Of a DNA stretch of 10,426 bases, positions 6,534 to 10,426 are shown piece after piece (the first letter of the stretch is position 1; every line of letters starts with the position of its first letter). Made by a program: the position numbers and the translations under genes. Below the pieces are notes generated by a model. That model saw only the letters and a program-made list of their open reading frames with translations. It did not search any database and was not told the origin of the DNA. The DNA is from Podila epigama (taxonomy: Eukaryota; Mortierellomycota; Mortierellomycetes; Mortierellales; Mortierellaceae). The stretch lies in contig JAAAVE010000620.1 of the NCBI GenBank assembly GCA_015679605.1, positions 1-10,426 of the forward strand, in the 5' to 3' direction.

Positions 6534-9113
6534 TTAGTGTGCAAGTTTTGCCATTTGGTCAGGGTGGACAATGAACTCGTGGAGAGCCTTGCCGGCTGGC
6601 ACCATGGGGTAAACGTGCTCGTGCTTCTCCACCTTGGCTTCCATCACGACAGGGCCATCATGGGCCAGGAATTCGGCCATGGCGCCAGGAAGGTCTTGCA
6701 TCGAGGTAGCGCGGATACCCTTCATACCCATGGCCTCGGCCAACTTGACAAAGTCAGGGTTGAACATTTGCGTGCCAGAGTAACGCTCCTCGTAGAAGAG
6801 ATCTTGCCACTGCTTGACCATGCCCTGGAAATCGTTGTTGAGAATCAAGACCTTGACACCAATGTTGTACTGGGCAGCTGTCGCAAGCTCCATGCCAGTC
6901 ATGCAGAAACTGGCATCACCATCAATGTCGACGACAATGTGGTCAGGCTTGGCGACCTTGGCACCAATGGCGGCAGGGAGACCGAAGCCCATGGTGCCAA
7001 GACCACCCGAGGTAACAAAGGAGCGAGGGTGGCGCCATCTAAAGTACTGGGCAGCCCACATCTGATGTTGGCCGACACCGGTAGAAATAATGACCTTGTC
7101 CTTCATGTGCTCCGTCTGCTTGTTCAACTCCTGGATGACAGTCTGGGGCTTCAAAACACCGTTGGGGTCCTGGACGTGGTAGAATGGGTACTGGTTCTTC
7201 CACTGAGTCAACTTGGAGAACCATTCCTTGCGCTCAGAGCTCTCAATCAAGGGCAAGAGCTTAGTCAAGTTCTCGGTCACCTCTCCTTCGATGGCCTCGG
7301 TAGCCTGGACAACCTTGTTGATGTTCTTGGGCATGATCTCAAAGTGAATGATTCCTCCACGCTTCTCTGCAGCGGCCTTGCGAGCCTCGGGAGCAAAACC
7401 AGGGACACTCAAAGTGACACGGTCGTCGAAGCGAGCACCCAGAGCAATGATCACATCGGCGTTCTGCATCGCCAAGTTGGCATAGGCGGCACCGTGCATA
7501 CCCAACATATGAAGGGAGCGGGGATCGAGCTCGTCAAACACACCAAGACCCTGCAAGGTTGTGGTCACGGGAATGTTTCCGTTTTGAGAGAGTTCCTTAA
7601 GGCGAGCAGGGCCATCGGGATGGGCGAGCATACCGGCGCCAGCGTAGATGACAGGACGCTTAGCTGCGTTGATCAGCTGAGCGGCACGGAGGATCTGGGG
7701 CGAAGTCACCTGGGAGACGTTGGAGGCGAGGTCGGAAAAGAAGGGGGCTTGGCTGGTGGGAGGACGAGCGGGAATGCCAGGGGCTGGGGGGATGGGCTTG
7801 TTCAGGATGGCAGCGGTGACATCCTTGGGCAGATCCACGAGGACGGGGCCAGGGCGACCCGAGGTGGCGATCTCAAAGGCCTCGTTGATGCGGCGAGGCA
7901 AGTCGGCAATGTCCTTGACCATGACGTTCCACTTTGTACAAGCGCGCGAGATGCCGACGACGTCGGCCTCCTGGAAGGCATCTGTTCCAATGTTGCTGAC
8001 GGGGACTTGTCCGGAGAACACGACCATTGGGGTTCCATCAGAGAAAGCATCCTGCATTGCGGTGATGACATTTGTAGCACCAGGGCCTGTGATTACAAAA
8101 GAAATGAGAGCAAGATCGAAAACGTTAGAGAAAAAGCAGGCATAGATGTTGATACAAGATGGATCGGAAAAATAAAGAAAGTAAAATAAAGTGGGCTCCT
8201 TACCAGAAGTGACCAACACAACTCCAGGCTTTCCACTGTCATGTGCGCAACGCAAAATAGGATTCAGCCAAACAAAAGATAGAAAAGTGAAAAGGTTAGA
8301 TTATTTCGGCCCCTGCAGAAAAAATTTCTTTCCTTTTGGTTTGCAAGGAAAGAAAACAAAAGAGAGAGATAGGGGAAGATCAAATCTATCACTGGCTCAG
8401 TCATCCACTGGAACAACAACGCAACAGTCCAGTTGTTTTGACCAAGTGAGACTGATTTTTTTTTTTTTGATGATGGATTGGACATAGACCTGCTGAAGAA
8501 CAATAAATCAAATTTCATGCGGGCCAAGTGTTATCTGCAAGACAGACATTTGACTTACGTGACACGAGCATATCCTTCGGCAGCGTGGCCAGCACCTTGT
8601 TCAGCGCGAGGGAGGATAAACTCAAACTGCTTCGAGTTGTAGATGGCATCGAAAACTGGCAAAATGGCTCCTCCGGGGTATCCAAAGACATGCTTCACAT
8701 CATGACGAAGCATCATCTCGTGAAAGATCTGACCTCCAGACATGCCGACGAAAGAATGGTCATGGTCAGGCTTGACCTGTGATGCTTGGCGCTCCAAGGG
8801 CTGAAGTGGCGATGATGGCGATGAGGCATTTGCACTGTAAATGACATGTATGGCGAGGATGTTAGTATCTGTAGATGTAGATGTAGATGTTGTTTTGTAT
8901 CTTTTGTCTTTTTTCTTTCCCGACTATTTTTTTTTTCATTGTTTCTTACCGAGCTTGTGTAGCTGGGGCATTAGCGGTTGCTGCTGAAGATCTGAAACGA
9001 GTCTGAGTGGCGACTTTTGAGATATGAGAGAACTGGTTGGCCTTGGCCAGTGCCTGGCGGTTGGCTGTGGAGTATGCCGAACGGGCAAAGCGGGCGAGTG
9101 GTTGTGCTTGCAT
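6534..9113 (-). CDS. ILV2: Acetolactate synthase catalytic subunit, mitochondrial
   Basis: Four minus-strand exons, 9113-8950, 8834-8559, 8235-8204 and 8086-6534, give 674 residues. The enzyme (EC 2.2.1.6) condenses pyruvate to 2-acetolactate, or pyruvate with 2-oxobutyrate to 2-aceto-2-hydroxybutyrate, the first shared step of Val/Leu/Ile synthesis, using ThDP, Mg2+ and FAD. Residues 1-55 are Ala/Arg/Ser-rich with no acidic residue, as in a mitochondrial targeting peptide. The N-terminal ThDP domain has E133 (PRAEQGAGH, activates ThDP) and TSGPGATN. A central FAD-binding domain includes ALGARFDDRVT. The C-terminal ThDP domain has GDA at 547-549 and NN at 574-575. P186 and W584, known herbicide-contact positions in yeast, are wild type. 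Length fits yeast Ilv2 (687). The regulatory subunit (Ilv6) is not in this window. Introns begin GTAAG and end CAG. No ATG occurs in the nearly 300 nt above the start. Confidence 0.97.
8204..8235 (-). other. ILV2: 32-nt microexon of ILV2
   Basis: Exon 3 of ILV2 encodes only the conserved GKPGVVLVTS core, with one split codon on each side. It is flanked by ATGACAG (acceptor) and GTAAGG (donor). Skipping would delete 32 nt and shift the frame, so the exon is constitutive if the gene works. Confidence 0.9.
8236..8558 (-). other. ILV2: Long intron 2 of ILV2
   Basis: 323 nt, starting GTAAGT and ending CATGACAG, about three times the length of the other two ILV2 introns (115 and 117 nt). It holds other AG sites, including TTGCAG early in the intron, a run of 11-12 A on the coding strand, and a CTAAC at about 60 nt above the acceptor. 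Protein continuity with the family shows no missing exon. Confidence 0.85.
8869..8890. repeat. GTAGAT hexanucleotide repeat in ILV2 intron 1
   Basis: Nearly four GTAGAT units inside the 115-nt first intron (8835-8949). The intron has GTAAG, an ACTAAC branch site and a TTTACAG acceptor. Confidence 0.8.
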
Positions 9114-9316
9114 TGCAGTGTGATAGATATGAGGTTTTGACAGTTGTCGAGTCGTTTAGATCGGTGGAGAAATGTAAAAAAATGTGTGGAGGAGGGTGGT
9201 GCTGAGTGGGGAGGTGTGCTTGTGAGGTCGTGTAAAGTGGTGATAGTGGTATATTGAGAGCACAACAACAACAAGAAGCAAAAAATAGATAGACCGGATG
9301 AGGATGATCAAAGACC

Positions 9317-9372
9317 AAAAAGAAAAGGAGAGAGAGACTGAGGGAAGAAAAAAAAGAAAAAGAAAAGAAAAA
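9317..9372 (-). promoter_or_regulatory. Pyrimidine-rich (CT) tract upstream of ILV2
   Basis: On the minus strand this is an almost pure C/T stretch of about 56 nt with two interruptions, some 205-260 nt above the ILV2 start. Filamentous fungal promoters often have such a CT box just upstream of transcription starts. The leader from 9114 to 9395 has no ATG on the coding strand, which fits a start site close downstream of the tract. If transcription began further up, an 80-codon open frame from the ATG at 9398 would sit in the leader. Confidence 0.35.
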
Positions 9373-9589
9373 TCTAAAGACGAAGGAAAAGGGATCATGC
9401 TTAAAAAGAAAAAAGAAAAAACAGACAAGGACATCGGATCATCACTCAAGTCCGAAGATGCTTGACGTGGGGTGGAAGTGACAAGAAGGAGTGAGCGCCG
9501 AGTGGTCCGAAGCCCCGAGTGGCCAAGCAACCAAAAAAAAAGAGAGATGAGTAAAATGACTTGGAAGTTTGCCCTATCCAAGTATGTTC

Positions 9590-9635
9590 ATCCATCCATC
9601 ATCATGTCCATCATGTCCATCCAATCCAACCATCA
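9590..9635. repeat. CCATC/CATGTCCAT degenerate repeat
   Basis: A mix of TCCATCCATCATC and CATGTCCATC units, about 46 nt, in the ILV2 upstream region. Simple-sequence DNA. Confidence 0.6.
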
Positions 9636-9715
9636 ATATCCAATAAATCAAAAAAGTTAAAACGAGACTGGCATATGAAATTGAACAAATTCGCCAACCC
9701 CTCTCTCTTTTGCAC

Positions 9716-9824
9716 TGACTGAAGTGAGTAACCGGTGATGGATCGAAAAGAGCGACTTTGCTGCTGATTGGCCACATTGCTTGGTTACTCATCGCAGATA
9801 AGGCGTGTGCCTTGACTAACCAAT
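9716..9824 (-). promoter_or_regulatory. CCAAT boxes and AP-1/Gcn4-like cluster upstream of ILV2
   Basis: Two full CCAAT elements in opposite orientation: ATTGG at 9767-9771 (context TGATTGGCC) and CCAAT at 9820-9824 (context CCAATCAG). Around them are four one-mismatch variants of TGA(C/G)TCA: TGACTGA at 9716, TGAGTAA at 9725, TTACTCA at 9785 and TGACTAA at 9813. A GATA-type AGATAAG lies at 9796-9802. CCAAT is bound by the HAP/NF-Y complex; TGACTCA-like sites by Gcn4/CPC1-type bZIP factors that activate ILV genes in other fungi. None is a perfect Gcn4 site, so function is inferred. Confidence 0.4.
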
Positions 9825-9983
9825 CAGAGACGCCATCTGCATTTTCCCTCCCTCCTCCCCTTTTCCTTCACTCGTCACTTTATTTTTTTTTTCTTGACCC
9901 CCCCGCAACCATTCTAATCCGGAAGGTGTTACGTGCGTTTTATGCTCTTCTTTTATATTTCAGACTGTTGCTGAGAGACAGCT

Positions 9984-10025
9984 AGTCAGTCAGTCCGTCA
10001 CTTAGTCAGTCAATCACTCAGTCAG
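9984..10025. repeat. AGTC/GTCA tetranucleotide repeat
   Basis: About ten AGTC-type units with substitutions. It includes TTAGTCA at 10002-10008, which matches a Yap1-type site but is best explained by the repeat itself. Confidence 0.75.
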
Positions 10026-10070
10026 TTGTCATTTCCTTGCCCGTTGGGATGGACTCTCTGATCTTCACTG

Positions 10071-10082
10071 TTATCGCGATAA
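10071..10082. other. Perfect 12-bp palindrome
   Basis: TTATCGCGATAA is its own reverse complement, with inverted GATAA half-sites. It lies between ILV2 and the gene at the right edge. It may be a protein-binding site or chance. Confidence 0.4.
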
Positions 10083-10156
10083 AGCATGGTCCCTTTATCC
10101 TCTGTAACTATTACAACCCACAGGAGAGCCTCTCCTCCACATCGACTTGATATTGT

Positions 10157-10416
10157 TCATCTGTGAATCTGAGAATCTGAGAACGCCCTTCCTGGGTGTC
10201 GATGCAGTGTTAGTGGTGCGTGATTAAAGAAAAAAAATATAAAAAAAAGTTACTTTTGACCTTACGCGCTTTATGTTGATTCGGAAGGATGAATCGAATG
10301 TGTCTAACAAGAGTGATGTTCGGAATGCTATGACCATTGTTAGTACCAGCAAAGTCATGGATGGGAAGGATCGGCGTCGCGAGGGTATTGTGCATGGCAG
10401 CATAGCTGTCAGCGAG
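10157..10416 (-). CDS. Possible last two exons of an unrecognised minus-strand gene (partial)
   Basis: Read on the minus strand, an exon opens after a TTTTAG acceptor (ending at 10417) and runs 10416-10266 with the peptide LADSYAAMHNTLATPILPIH at its start. Few of its codons end in A, as in the sure genes. A well-formed 74-nt intron follows (10265-10192): GTAAGG donor, ACTAAC branch site at 10214-10209 and ACACCCAG acceptor. Joining in phase gives a stop at 10157-10159. A second frame across the same intron stays open to a stop at 10111-10113, so the reading frame is not settled. One plus-strand frame is also open here, which lowers confidence. I recognise no domain. If correct, the gene is tandem with ILV2 and ends about 1 kb above its start. 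Confidence 0.35.
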
Positions 10417-10426
10417 CTAAAACAAA

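Noticed and set aside
6510-8189. A 559-codon open frame on the plus strand, antisense to ILV2
   Set aside because: It mirrors the long last exon of ILV2, whose codon bias removes stop codons from this antisense frame. The minus strand gives a full match to acetolactate synthase motifs; the plus product shows none.
8087-9113. A shorter ILV2 model starting at a downstream codon near 8797
   Set aside because: It would lack ATG (the codon is TTG) and the mitochondrial targeting region; exon 1 with ATG at 9113 joins in phase and supplies both.
9156-9581. A 141-codon Phe/Ser/Leu-rich minus-strand frame upstream of ILV2
   Set aside because: Product is the translation of a pyrimidine tract; kept only as a possible upstream ORF, not as a gene.
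10050-10151. A 33-codon plus-strand ORF starting MDSLIFTVIAIKHG
   Set aside because: The start resembles small-subunit longin proteins at first glance, but it stops after 33 codons, no good splice donor rescues it, and the minus-strand intron signals next to it are stronger.
1-10426. tRNA, rRNA, CRISPR, transposon or phage elements
   Set aside because: No T-loop-like GTTCRANYC with a matching acceptor stem, no spaced direct repeats of CRISPR type, no transposase motifs and no long terminal or inverted repeats were seen on either strand by eye.

Overview
The window looks like nuclear DNA from a fungus, probably an early-diverging one of the Mucoromycota or Mortierellomycota type; that placement is inference. 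The evidence is short spliceosomal introns (mostly about 75-140 nt, GT...AG, with CTAAC/ACTAAC-like branch sites), a fungal-style mitochondrial acetolactate synthase with an N-terminal targeting region, AATAAA-type poly(A) signals, and very many A/T homopolymers and microsatellites in non-coding DNA. There are no bacterial operons, phage genes, CRISPR arrays, tRNAs or rRNAs that I can see.

Layout: positions 42-130 probably hold the last exon of a plus-strand gene that enters from the left. About 131-2950 is mostly non-coding and low-complexity, with one doubtful plus-strand gene around 1995-2544. A five-exon plus-strand gene (2951-4852) encodes a 352-residue Fe(II)/2-oxoglutarate-type oxygenase of the isopenicillin N synthase-like fold, function unknown. 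It lies tail to tail with a two-exon minus-strand gene (4990-5896) for splicing factor 3A subunit 2 (SF3A2/Prp11), with 137 bp between stop codons. Next is the four-exon minus-strand ILV2 gene (6534-9113), the catalytic subunit of mitochondrial acetolactate synthase, which has a 32-nt internal microexon. From 9114 to about 10156 is the ILV2 upstream region: an ATG-free proximal leader, a long pyrimidine tract, two CCAAT boxes and several AP-1/Gcn4-like near-matches. At the right edge a minus-strand gene appears to end, with a well-formed 74-nt intron, but its product is not recognised.

The recognised genes serve unrelated processes: pre-mRNA splicing, branched-chain amino acid synthesis and an unknown oxidation. 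Nothing suggests that they form a cluster or a new system. The parts most worth a second look are the uncharacterised oxygenase, the ILV2 microexon, the two partial edge genes and the doubtful 2-2.5 kb gene. All exon boundaries were read by eye from reading-frame continuity and splice motifs; no alignment or transcript data were available.
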